From Chloroflexota bacterium (lineage in GTDB: Bacteria; Chloroflexota; Limnocylindria; QHBO01): 13,043 bases of DNA. A program made the position numbers and the translations under genes. Every line of letters starts with the position of its first letter. The stretch's first letter is position 1. Location: the NCBI GenBank assembly GCA_013694645.1, contig JACDBZ010000029.1, positions 1 to 13,043 on the forward strand, in the 5' to 3' direction. Positions 7,331-13,043 of this stretch are shown here, piece after piece. Below the pieces are notes generated by a model. That model searched no databases. It was not told the origin of the DNA and saw only the letters and a list, made by a program, of their open reading frames with translations.

Positions 7331-7339
7331 CGGCGTCGG

Positions 7340-7345
7340 ATGATA
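7340..7345 (-). promoter_or_regulatory. -10 element of the membrane protein gene (TATCAT)
   Basis: Read on the - strand, TATCAT (7345-7340) ends 9 nt before ATG 7330. Its expected -35 position, about 7363-7368, overlaps the aspS -10 hexamer, so the two divergent promoters cannot easily be occupied together. Confidence 0.5.
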
Positions 7346-7361
7346 CGCCCGACGCATCGGC

Positions 7362-7367
7362 TACCAT
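7362..7367 (+). promoter_or_regulatory. -10 element of aspS (TACCAT)
   Basis: TACCAT ends 10 nt before ATG 7378. It includes the first two bases of the alternative ATG 7366, which would not be transcribed. This decides the aspS start in favour of 7378. No Shine-Dalgarno sequence is present. Confidence 0.5.
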
Positions 7368-7377
7368 GGCCCGTCCC

Positions 7378-9162
7378 ATGAGCACCTCCTTCCGCACGCA
7401 CACCTGTGGCGAGCTGCGCTCCGATCATGTCGGTGAGCGCGTGACGCTGGCTGGCTGGGTGCATCGGCGGCGCGATCACGGGCACCTCGCATTCTTCGAC
7501 CTGCGCGACCGTCACGGCATCACCCAGGTGGTCACCAACGCCGAGGATGCCGGGGACGCGCACCTTGCGGCCGAGCCGGCCCGCAACGAATGGGTCGTGC
7601 AGGTCGAGGGCGCAGTGCGAGCGCGACCGGAGCGAACCGCCAACGCTGAGCTGGCGACCGGTGAGATCGAGGTCGTGGTGGATCGGTTTGTCGTGCTCAA
7701 TCCGTCGAAGGTGCCGCCGTTCTACATCAACGAGGAGCAGCCCGGCCTCGACGAGTCGCTGCGCCTGAAGCACCGGTATCTCGACCTTCGACGTCCGCCG
7801 ATGCAGGCCCGCATGCTGATGCGCTCACGTCTGGCCTCGGCCATTCGACGTGCGCTCGAGGACGATGGCTTCGTCGAGATCGAGACTCCCACCCTCATTC
7901 GAAGCACCCCCGAAGGCGCGCGTGACTTCGTGGTGCCGTCGCGGCTGCGGCCGGGCGAGTTCTACGCGCTTCCGCAGTCGCCGCAGGTGCTCAAACAGCT
8001 GCTCATGGTGGCGGGGTACGATCGCTACTTCCAGCTTGCGCACGCCTATCGCGACGAGGACATGCGGGGCGACCGCCAGCCGGAGCACACCCAGGTCGAC
8101 ATCGAGATGAGCTTTGTCGCCGAGGAGGACGTCATCTCGACCGTCGAGCGTATGGTCACCCGGGTGGCGAAGGAGATCCTCCCCGAGCGGCCGATCCTGA
8201 CCGAGCCCTTTCCCCGGCTGACCTACGCGGACGCCATGAACCGATACGGCTCCGACAAGCCCGACATCCGGTTCGGCATGGAGCTCGTCGACCTGACCGA
8301 CGCCGTCCGCGGAGTCGATTTCCGGGTCTTCAGCGAGCCGATCGCGGCCGGTGGAGCCGTCTTCGGAATCGTGGCGCCCGGCTGCGGCGACTACTCGCGC
8401 AAGCAGCTCGACGAGCTGATCGATCTCACGAAGCGCCACGGCGCGAAGGGGCTGGTGTATCTGTCCGTTCAGGACGATGGATCACTCCACGGCCCGGCGG
8501 CGAAATTCCTCGAGGGTCGCGAGGCGGAGCTGGTCGCCGCCGTTGCCGCGAATCCCGGAGACCTGATCCTGATCGTCGCCGATGCCGACCGGATCGCCGG
8601 CGCGGAGGCGCTCGGCCACGTCCGGCTGGCGATGGGGGATCGGCTCGGACTGCGCCAGCCGGGTGTGCTCGGCTACGTCTGGGTCCACCGGTTCCCGATG
8701 TACACCTGGGATGCCGAGGGCGAGCGCTGGGATGCGACCCACAACCCGTTCAGTGCCCCCGCACCCGAGGATATCGACCGCATCGAGTCTGATCCGGGCA
8801 GTGTCCGCGCCCAGCAGTACGACCTGGCGCTCAATGGCTGGGAGTCGGGCGGTGGCTCGATCCGCATCCACCAGCGCGAGCTGCTCGAGAAGTCGTTCGC
8901 CCTGATGGGCCACACGCTCGAGGGGATGCGTGACCAGTTCGGCGCGCTCCTCGATGCCCTCGAGTATGGCGCCCCGCCCCACGGCGGGATCGCCATCGGC
9001 CTTGACCGATGGGCTGCGCTCTATGCAGAGGTCGACAATATCCGCGAGGTCATGGCCTTCCCGAAGACCCAGTCGGGCACTGATCTCATGATGGACGCGC
9101 CGTCGCCCATCGCCCAGGCTCAGCTCGACGAGCTCCATCTGCGGATCGTCACCGATGATTGA
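7378..9162 (+). CDS. aspS: Aspartyl-tRNA synthetase, bacterial type
   Basis: A class IIb synthetase of 594 residues with the bacterial layout: an N-terminal OB-fold anticodon-binding domain (GWVHRRRDHGHLAFFDLRD from Gly26), the catalytic core, an inserted GAD domain (about 310-420) and the C-terminal part of the core. Motif 2 is YRDEDMRGDRQPEHTQ (224-239); the aspartate-binding loop includes FYALPQSPQ; motif 3 is GGIAIGLDR (536-544). His34 sits where a His marks several non-discriminating AspRS that also charge tRNAAsn for later amidation. The second diagnostic position carries Arg86 instead of Gly, so specificity is unresolved. ATG 7378 is chosen over 7366 because the likely -10 hexamer overlaps the earlier codon. 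The stop overlaps the next gene, so the two are probably cotranscribed. Confidence 0.98.
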   Translation: MSTSFRTHTCGELRSDHVGERVTLAGWVHRRRDHGHLAFFDLRDRHGITQVVTNAEDAGDAHLAAEPARNEWVVQVEGAVRARPERTANAELATGEIEVVVDRFVVLNPSKVPPFYINEEQPGLDESLRLKHRYLDLRRPPMQARMLMRSRLASAIRRALEDDGFVEIETPTLIRSTPEGARDFVVPSRLRPGEFYALPQSPQVLKQLLMVAGYDRYFQLAHAYRDEDMRGDRQPEHTQVDIEMSFVAEEDVISTVERMVTRVAKEILPERPILTEPFPRLTYADAMNRYGSDKPDIRFGMELVDLTDAVRGVDFRVFSEPIAAGGAVFGIVAPGCGDYSRKQLDELIDLTKRHGAKGLVYLSVQDDGSLHGPAAKFLEGREAELVAAVAANPGDLILIVADADRIAGAEALGHVRLAMGDRLGLRQPGVLGYVWVHRFPMYTWDAEGERWDATHNPFSAPAPEDIDRIESDPGSVRAQQYDLALNGWESGGGSIRIHQRELLEKSFALMGHTLEGMRDQFGALLDALEYGAPPHGGIAIGLDRWAALYAEVDNIREVMAFPKTQSGTDLMMDAPSPIAQAQLDELHLRIVTDD

Positions 9163-9463
9163 GCCGATGGCGCGCTTTGGCCTCCATGGCTCTCTGGTCG
9201 CTCAACGCGGGCAGCGCGACGCACTGCTTGCGCACATGCTTCAGGCGGCGCGCCTCATGCAGGATGCCACCGGCTGCGAGCTCTATCTCGTCAGCACTTC
9301 GGAGATCGATGACGACGTGATATGGATCACCGAGGTCTGGCGGTCCGAGGATGACCACGACGCTTCGCTGTTGCTGTCCGGCGTCCCCGAGCTCATCGGC
9401 CGCGCACGTCCGCTCATCGCCGGGATGGGGGAATCGCAGCGGCTGAAGGTCCGCGGAGGGTAA
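9155..9463 (+). CDS. Small ABM-fold (antibiotic biosynthesis monooxygenase / YgiN-like) protein
   Basis: A 102-residue protein that resembles the dimeric alpha-beta barrel ABM family, whose members include quinol and polyketide monooxygenases, heme-degrading enzymes and many of unknown role. Seen: the starting strand FGLHGSLVAQ, the helix LLAHMLQAARLM, a middle strand CELYLVSTS and the signature WITEVWRSEDDHDASLLL followed by a helix ending RARPLIAGM. Length and order fit one ABM domain, probably cytoplasmic. Start ATG 9155 overlaps the aspS end by 8 nt; ATG 9167, four residues later, is equally plausible and leaves a 4-nt gap. Neither has a good Shine-Dalgarno sequence, so translational coupling to aspS is likely. 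Its substrate cannot be inferred. Confidence 0.8.
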   Translation: MIEPMARFGLHGSLVAQRGQRDALLAHMLQAARLMQDATGCELYLVSTSEIDDDVIWITEVWRSEDDHDASLLLSGVPELIGRARPLIAGMGESQRLKVRGG

Positions 9464-9477
9464 CGGCTTCCGCCGTT
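9462..9477 (+). terminator. Short hairpin at the end of the aspS-ABM unit
   Basis: AACGGC (9462-9467) and GCCGTT (9472-9477) form a perfect six-pair stem with a TTCC loop, overlapping the ABM stop codon. It is followed by GTTGTTG-like sequence rather than a clean T tract, so termination would be weak. Confidence 0.35.
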
Positions 9478-9556
9478 GTTGAGGCGGACTTGGCGCTCTT
9501 CCTCCATGACCCGCCGCTGTGCTTGCTGAGGACTGAGCCGGAACCTCGCTGCCACC

Positions 9557-10018
9557 ATGCGCGTCTGCTTCCTCATGATGCGAATCTTGCTTCTTCTTCT
9601 TGTGGTTGTGATCGCTTCGGGATGCTCCGAAGCCGGTTCGATCGCGGGCCCCGCCGATCCGGAGGCACAGCTGCAACCGGAGTTGATGGTGGCGGATCCT
9701 GCGGTCACCTCGCCCGGCGGCGTGGTGGCCTTGACGTTCCCCGAGGAAACCACTCGCGGTGTCCTGTTCATCCTCGAGCAGCGCGTCGGAAATTCCTGGG
9801 CCCACCGCTTCGACCTGCTGTCGGACGGTCCAGGCGCAGGCTGGAAGCGTTCCTGGCATCCCGTCGGCGCCGAACCGATCGCCGTGGAAGACATCGGCGT
9901 GGGGGGACCGGGACCGGATCGGGTCCCGATTCCCGAGGTCGCAGAGCCGGGCGACTACCGGATCTGCACCGGAAACGCTGGCGAGAACTTCTGCGTGCCG
10001 ATACGCATCGGCGAGTAG
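9557..10018 (+). CDS. Predicted lipoprotein of unknown function
   Basis: A 153-residue secreted protein with a type II signal peptide. A short basic start is followed by I-L-L-L-L-L-V-V-V-I and the lipobox A-S-G-C, so lipid would be attached at Cys23 (Cys17 if translation starts at ATG 9575). The mature part is small and acidic, with predicted beta character: VTSPGGVVALTFPEETTRGV in the middle and GDYRICTGNAGENFCVPIRI at the end. It resembles Ig-like extracytoplasmic domains, with two C-terminal cysteines that could form a disulfide. The family is not recognised further. ATGs at 9557, 9575 and 9578 are all possible and none has a Shine-Dalgarno sequence. The signal region uses four consecutive CTT leucine codons, unlike the GC-ending codons of its neighbours. 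It ends one base before the 3' end of the convergent ectC. Confidence 0.75.
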   Translation: MRVCFLMMRILLLLLVVVIASGCSEAGSIAGPADPEAQLQPELMVADPAVTSPGGVVALTFPEETTRGVLFILEQRVGNSWAHRFDLLSDGPGAGWKRSWHPVGAEPIAVEDIGVGGPGPDRVPIPEVAEPGDYRICTGNAGENFCVPIRIGE

Positions 10019-10019
10019 C

Positions 10020-10403
10020 TCAGGCCCCTGCCGGCAGGTAGCTGCCGTCGGCATCGTGGGTCTCGCGACCAGTCAGCGCCGGGTTGAAGACGCACACCAG
10101 GCGCAGCGGCGAGATGACGAGAATCGTGTGCCGGTCGTGCTCCGGTGCATAGACCGATCCGGGACCGATGCGGTGCACGACGCCGGTGTCACGCTCGGTG
10201 ATCTCGGCCTCTCCCTCGATGCAGTAACAGGCCTCGTTGTGGTGCTTGTACCAGAGATGCATCTCCGTGCCGGTCTCGACGGTGGTCTCCGACAGCGAGA
10301 ATCCGAGGCCGTCGTCGCGCACCAGCAGTCGTTGCGCGCGCCAGCCGTCGCCGCGCACATCGAGCTCCGTGCCGCTGATCTCACCCAGGGTCCGAACGAT
10401 CAC
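10020..10403 (-). CDS. ectC: L-ectoine synthase, solitary gene
   Basis: A cupin-fold enzyme of 127 residues that cyclises N-gamma-acetyl-L-2,4-diaminobutyrate to the compatible solute ectoine. The whole protein follows the EctC pattern: an IVRTLGEISGTE start, W21 and R25, LLVRDDGLGFS, E57 in the HNEACYCIEGEAE strand, PGSVYAPEHDRH, and CVFNPALTGRETHD near the end. Glu57, Tyr85 and His92 match the iron ligands described for EctC (57, 85 and 93 in Paenibacillus lautus, as I recall) if one residue is deleted before the His. GTG 10403 is chosen because AAGGAGAGG (10418-10410) lies 6 nt upstream and gives the family's normal N-terminus; ATG 10436 would add 11 residues. No ectA, ectB, ectD or transporter gene occurs in the window. 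It may complete a pathway encoded elsewhere or have another substrate. Confidence 0.93.
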   Translation of the reverse strand: MIVRTLGEISGTELDVRGDGWRAQRLLVRDDGLGFSLSETTVETGTEMHLWYKHHNEACYCIEGEAEITERDTGVVHRIGPGSVYAPEHDRHTILVISPLRLVCVFNPALTGRETHDADGSYLPAGA

Positions 10404-10409
10404 GTGCCA

Positions 10410-10418
10410 CCTCTCCTT
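10410..10418 (-). promoter_or_regulatory. Strong ribosome binding site of ectC
   Basis: Read on the - strand the sequence is AAGGAGAGG, 6 nt before GTG 10403. It decides the start codon. It is the only well-placed strong Shine-Dalgarno sequence I found in the window, in contrast to the leaderless-looking neighbours. Confidence 0.7.
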
Positions 10419-10442
10419 GCTCCGGGACGTTGCCATGTTCCG

Positions 10443-10691
10443 CTGACGCCGATGTTAGGCGGCCGCGGCGACTGATTCGGTCGGGACCGCATGAGGGAGT
10501 TGAGCACGATCCCTCGAGCCCGGGCGCGGGCGGCGAGTGCCAACCGGCGTTGTGACCCATGGGTGACGGTTCCTCGGTCGTACGGCCACCTGGCTTGGCA
10601 AAGCGACCGAGGAACGGGCGAATCGGTCCGCTGGCCGGTCGTAGCGCCAACCTGATTGGCAGCCGCGTGCCGCGTCGTTTCTGACGCCGAT
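10443..10691. repeat. Repeat-rich intergenic segment between ectC and the cysteine desulfurase gene
   Basis: No gene is supported here. CTGACGCCGAT occurs exactly at 10443-10453 and 10681-10691, bracketing the segment. Inside are the palindrome ACCCATGGGT (10555-10564), a perfect 12-bp inverted repeat GTTCCTCGGTCG/CGACCGAGGAAC (10569-10580 and 10604-10615) around a 23-nt loop, and a diverged 25-base direct repeat beginning GGTCGTA (10577-10601 and 10636-10660). Each copy of the last can fold into a small GCCA...TGGC hairpin. Both flanking genes point away, so a terminator is unlikely. Possibilities are a regulatory region, a structured RNA or a small remnant element. Confidence 0.5.
10452..10457 (-). 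promoter_or_regulatory. Candidate -10 element of ectC (TAACAT)
   Basis: On the - strand TAACAT (10457-10452) would place the transcript start near 10445. That gives ectC a leader of about 40 nt containing its ribosome binding site. No convincing -35 is seen. Confidence 0.4.
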
Positions 10692-10747
10692 CACATCGGT
10701 GGATGGCAACTTCCAGCGGCACGAGCGCGCTCTAAACGGCCCACGGC

Positions 10748-10753
10748 TATCAT
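10748..10753 (+). promoter_or_regulatory. -10 element of the cysteine desulfurase gene (TATCAT)
   Basis: TATCAT ends 6 nt before ATG 10760, placing the predicted +1 at the A of the start codon. It is the same hexamer as on the opposite strand before the membrane protein gene. No Shine-Dalgarno sequence is present. Confidence 0.55.
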
Positions 10754-10759
10754 CAAGGC

Positions 10760-11926
10760 ATGGCCGTCTATCTCGACCACGCCGCAACCTCACCCCTGCT
10801 CCCGGAGGTGCTGGAAGCGATGTTGCCGTACCTCACGACGCACGGCGGCAATCCCTCGAGCCTGCATGCGTCGGGTCGCCGCGCACGGCAGGGGATCGAC
10901 GAAGCGCGCGAGATCATCGCGCAGGGGATCGGCGCACAGCCTCGTGAGATCGTTTTCACCGCCGGCGGCACTGAGGCCGACAACTTGGCCATCAAGGGCG
11001 TCGGGTGGGCGGCGACGTCGCGGGGTCGCCATGTCATCACCACCGCCGTCGAGCACAAGGCCGTTCTGAATGCGACTGCCATTCTCGAGCGCAGCGGCTT
11101 CGAGGTGACGGTTCTGCCGGTTGACGCGGACGGCCGCGTGGACCCGATCGACGTCGCCGCGGCCATGACCGAGCGCACGACGCTGGTGAGCGTGATGGCT
11201 GCCAACAACGAGGTCGGGACCATTCAGCCGGTCGCGGCCATCGGCGAGATCGTGCGCGGACACGGCGCGAAGTTCCACGTCGATGCGGTGCAGTTCGCGG
11301 CCCACGAGGCCATCGATGTCGACGCCTGGCAGGCTGATCTTGTCAGCCTATCGGCGCATAAGCTGGGTGGGCCGCAGGGCGTCGGGGCGCTCTTCGTCAG
11401 ACGGGGAATCCAGATGCTTCCACAGATCCAGGGAGGGTCGCAGGAGCGACAGCGCCGAGCAGGGACGGAGAACGTCGCGGGCATTGTCGGATTCGGAGCC
11501 GCGTATCGGCGGCTTGGCTCGGATGCGGGTGAGCCCGATCGGCTGCGCGCCCTGAGCGGGCGTCTGCTTCAGGGCCTGCTTGCGTTCGATGGGGTGACGC
11601 TGACCGGCCATCCGGAGAATCGGCTGCCGAATAACGTGAGCGTCGTGATTGACGGCGTGGAAGGTGGCGACCTGGTTGCGGCGCTCGACCTCGAGGGAAT
11701 CGAGAGCTCGACCGGCAGCGCCTGCACGTCGGGTAACACCGAGCCAAGTCACGTGCTGCTGGCGCTGGGCATCGAGCCACATCTTGCGCACGGCTCACTG
11801 CGCCTGACGCTCGGCCCGGAAACCTCCGAGGCCGATATCGATGCCACGCTGGCGGCTCTGCACACCGTACTGCCCCGCCTGCGAAACATCTCGGGTGTTC
11901 GGCCGAAGGCGACCGTGCCCGCATGA
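10760..11926 (+). CDS. iscS: Cysteine desulfurase (IscS/NifS class, YrvO-like by context)
   Basis: A PLP enzyme of 388 residues that takes sulfur from L-cysteine as a protein persulfide. Motifs in order: YLDHAATSPL at the start, GNPSSLH, FTAGGTEADNLAIKG, TTAVEHKAV with His99 over the cofactor, ANNEVGTIQP, FHVDAVQ with Asp175, the Schiff-base Lys201 in LSAHKLGGPQG, GSQERQRRAGTENVAG, and the active-site Cys322 in STGSACTSG. The catalytic set is complete. The long loop with SACTSG marks the IscS/NifS class (group I) rather than SufS. mnmA overlaps it by 4 nt, so its main job is probably sulfur supply for tRNA 2-thiouridine, as described for YrvO-MnmA of Bacillus subtilis. The start is fixed by the promoter and homology. 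Confidence 0.97.
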   Translation: MAVYLDHAATSPLLPEVLEAMLPYLTTHGGNPSSLHASGRRARQGIDEAREIIAQGIGAQPREIVFTAGGTEADNLAIKGVGWAATSRGRHVITTAVEHKAVLNATAILERSGFEVTVLPVDADGRVDPIDVAAAMTERTTLVSVMAANNEVGTIQPVAAIGEIVRGHGAKFHVDAVQFAAHEAIDVDAWQADLVSLSAHKLGGPQGVGALFVRRGIQMLPQIQGGSQERQRRAGTENVAGIVGFGAAYRRLGSDAGEPDRLRALSGRLLQGLLAFDGVTLTGHPENRLPNNVSVVIDGVEGGDLVAALDLEGIESSTGSACTSGNTEPSHVLLALGIEPHLAHGSLRLTLGPETSEADIDATLAALHTVLPRLRNISGVRPKATVPA

Positions 11927-13009
11927 GCCGGATCGTGGCCGCCATGAGCGGTGGCGTGGATTCATCGGTCGCCGCGGCGCTGCTGGCGCGCGAACGCGGA
12001 GACGACGAAGTGATCGGTGTCTGGATGCGCACCCACGGCGACATGCCGGAGGGCTACGAGCTGTCGCGATCGTGCTGCTCTCCGGATGCGGCGGATGACG
12101 CTCGGCGCGTGGCGCAGCTGATCGACATCCCGTTCTTCACGCTCAACGTGGAGAAGGAGTTTGGGGCGCGGGGTGATCGACGCGTTCGTCGACTCCTATC
12201 TCGAGGGCTCGACGCCCAACCCCTGCCAGGCATGCAACCAGTACATCAAGTTCGACGAGCTCCTCCGCCGTGGCCTGGCCGCCTATGGGGCCGATGCGGT
12301 CGCTACCGGCCATTACGCTCGCCTCGAGCATCGAGATGGACGTTGGCGCCTCATGCGCGCCGCCGATGCGGACAAGGATCAGACATATTTCCTGTGGGTG
12401 CTCGACCAGGAGCAGCTGTCGCGCACGCAGTTTCCGCTGGGTGATCTCACGAAGCCGCAGGTGCGCGCCATCGCCGCGGATCTGACGCTGCCAACAGCGC
12501 AGAAGCCGGAGAGCCAGGAGATCTGCTTCGTGCCGCTGGGCGACTACCGAACGCTCCTCGAAGAGCGGCGCGGGTACGCCGGCGACCCCGGTCCCATCAT
12601 CGACGCCGATGGCACCCGCGTCGGCACCCATACCGGGTACGCGCACTACACGGTCGGCCAACGCCACGGGTTGGGCGTCGCGCTCGGCGAGGCGGTGTAC
12701 GTGCGCGAGGTGCAGCCTGCCACGAACACGGTGGTGATCGGCCGCCGTGCGGAAGTGGCGCAGCATACCTTCACCGTCGACGGCGCGCGGTTCACCGCCG
12801 GCGATGCACCGAAGGAGCGCTTTGACGCATCGGTCCGGATTCGGCATCGGGCTCCCGACGTGCCGGCTGAGATCACGATGGTCGGCCGGGATCGGTTCCT
12901 GGTTGAAACCGCCGATCCGGTCTGGGCACCGGCACCCGGCCAGGGCGCCGTCCTGTACGACGGCGCGGAGTGCCTGGGCGGGGGTCGCATCGTTCGCTCC
13001 GACGCTTAG
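11923..13009 (+). pseudogene. mnmA: tRNA-specific 2-thiouridylase MnmA, split by a one-base frameshift
   Basis: MnmA activates U34 of tRNALys, tRNAGlu and tRNAGln with ATP and inserts sulfur from a persulfide. The first part, from ATG 11923, has the PP-loop SGGVDSSV (residues 9-16), SCCSPDAADDARRVAQ and IPFFTLNVEKEF. The rest, GVIDAFVDSYLEGSTPNPC onward, is in another frame that runs to TAG 13009. It has the catalytic Cys101 (TPNPCQACN), ATGHYARLE, DKDQTYFLW, Cys201 (ESQEICFVP), YTVGQRHGLG and the C-terminal beta domain. Removing one G gives a continuous 361-residue protein of normal length with no missing motif. The damage is therefore recent or a sequencing error; the call as a pseudogene is only formal. 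Uncorrected, frame one ends at 12444 and would lack the thiolation half. ATG 11923 overlaps the desulfurase stop by 4 nt. Confidence 0.9.
12160..12174 (+). other. Frameshift site in mnmA
   Basis: The reading frame changes within TTTGGGGCGCGGGG. Codons up to GAG-TTT (E-F) fit MnmA in the first frame, and GGC/CGC-GGG-GTG-ATC onward (V-I-D-A-F) fit in the second. Deleting one G from the GGGG run at 12163-12166 restores E-F-G-R-G-V-I-D. It is not a canonical -1 slippery heptamer for the incoming frame. Confidence 0.85.
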
Positions 13010-13043
13010 GGCCATCCGTGCCGATGCCACCCTGGCTGATCTG

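Noticed and set aside
10569..10615. 12-bp inverted repeat as an intrinsic terminator
   Set aside because: No T tract follows on either strand, the loop is 23 nt, and both neighbouring genes are transcribed away from it.
12160..12174. Programmed frameshift in mnmA
   Set aside because: The required shift is +1 with no known stimulatory signal or in-frame stop at the site, and MnmA is not known to use recoding; a sequence error is simpler.
12164..12444. Continuation of the first mnmA frame to 12444 as a separate protein end
   Set aside because: After the shift the translation is Arg/Pro-rich and unlike MnmA, while the second frame keeps every MnmA motif.
13023..13043. Possible new start codon (ATG near 13025) at the right edge
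   Set aside because: Fewer than ten codons are visible, with no ribosome site or similarity to judge.

Overview
This is a GC-rich bacterial chromosome segment, almost gapless and almost all on the + strand. It carries housekeeping genes for cell wall synthesis, the stringent response, aminoacyl-tRNA synthesis and tRNA sulfuration. The order rel - hisS - aspS - cysteine desulfurase - mnmA resembles the rel/hisS/aspS/yrvO/mnmA neighbourhood of Gram-positive bacteria such as Bacillus. Several starts look leaderless: a TANNNT -10 hexamer lies only 6-10 nt before the ATG, with no Shine-Dalgarno sequence. This style is common in Actinobacteria, Chloroflexota and Deinococci. High GC, a FemABX protein and a non-canonical MurE substrate motif would fit a soil or aquatic Chloroflexota or a deep actinobacterial relative. 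That placement is inference; no taxonomic marker was searched.

Layout. Bases 1-2655 hold a tight operon of murE (5' end cut off), a FemABX-family peptidyltransferase and a YbaK-type aminoacyl-tRNA deacylase, joined by ATGA-type overlaps. After about 230 bp with small repeats comes rel (2883-5096), a complete bifunctional (p)ppGpp synthetase/hydrolase. A 169-bp spacer with a palindrome and an orphan perfect Shine-Dalgarno leads to hisS (5266-6525). An uncharacterised membrane protein (7330-6515, - strand) converges on hisS and diverges from aspS (7378-9162), with which it shares a very compact promoter region. A small ABM-fold monooxygenase-like gene overlaps the aspS end. A predicted lipoprotein (9557-10018) follows and meets, tail to tail, a solitary ectoine synthase gene, ectC (10403-10020, - strand).

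The 356 bp between ectC and the next gene hold an unusual set of inverted and direct repeats but no recognisable gene. Then come a cysteine desulfurase (10760-11926) and mnmA (11923-13009), overlapping by 4 nt. mnmA is split by one extra G near 12163-12166. The last 34 bases are too short to call.

Together the genes centre on the fate of aminoacyl-tRNAs: charging (hisS, aspS), editing (YbaK), probable use in cell wall bridges (FemABX), sensing of shortage (rel) and U34 thiolation (cysteine desulfurase plus MnmA). The ectoine synthase and lipoprotein look like accessory additions. I found no CRISPR array, insertion sequence, tRNA or rRNA gene, and no clear novel defence or mobile system. The most unusual features are the intergenic repeats, the compact divergent promoter, the orphan ectC, and residue changes in MurE, YbaK and AspRS.
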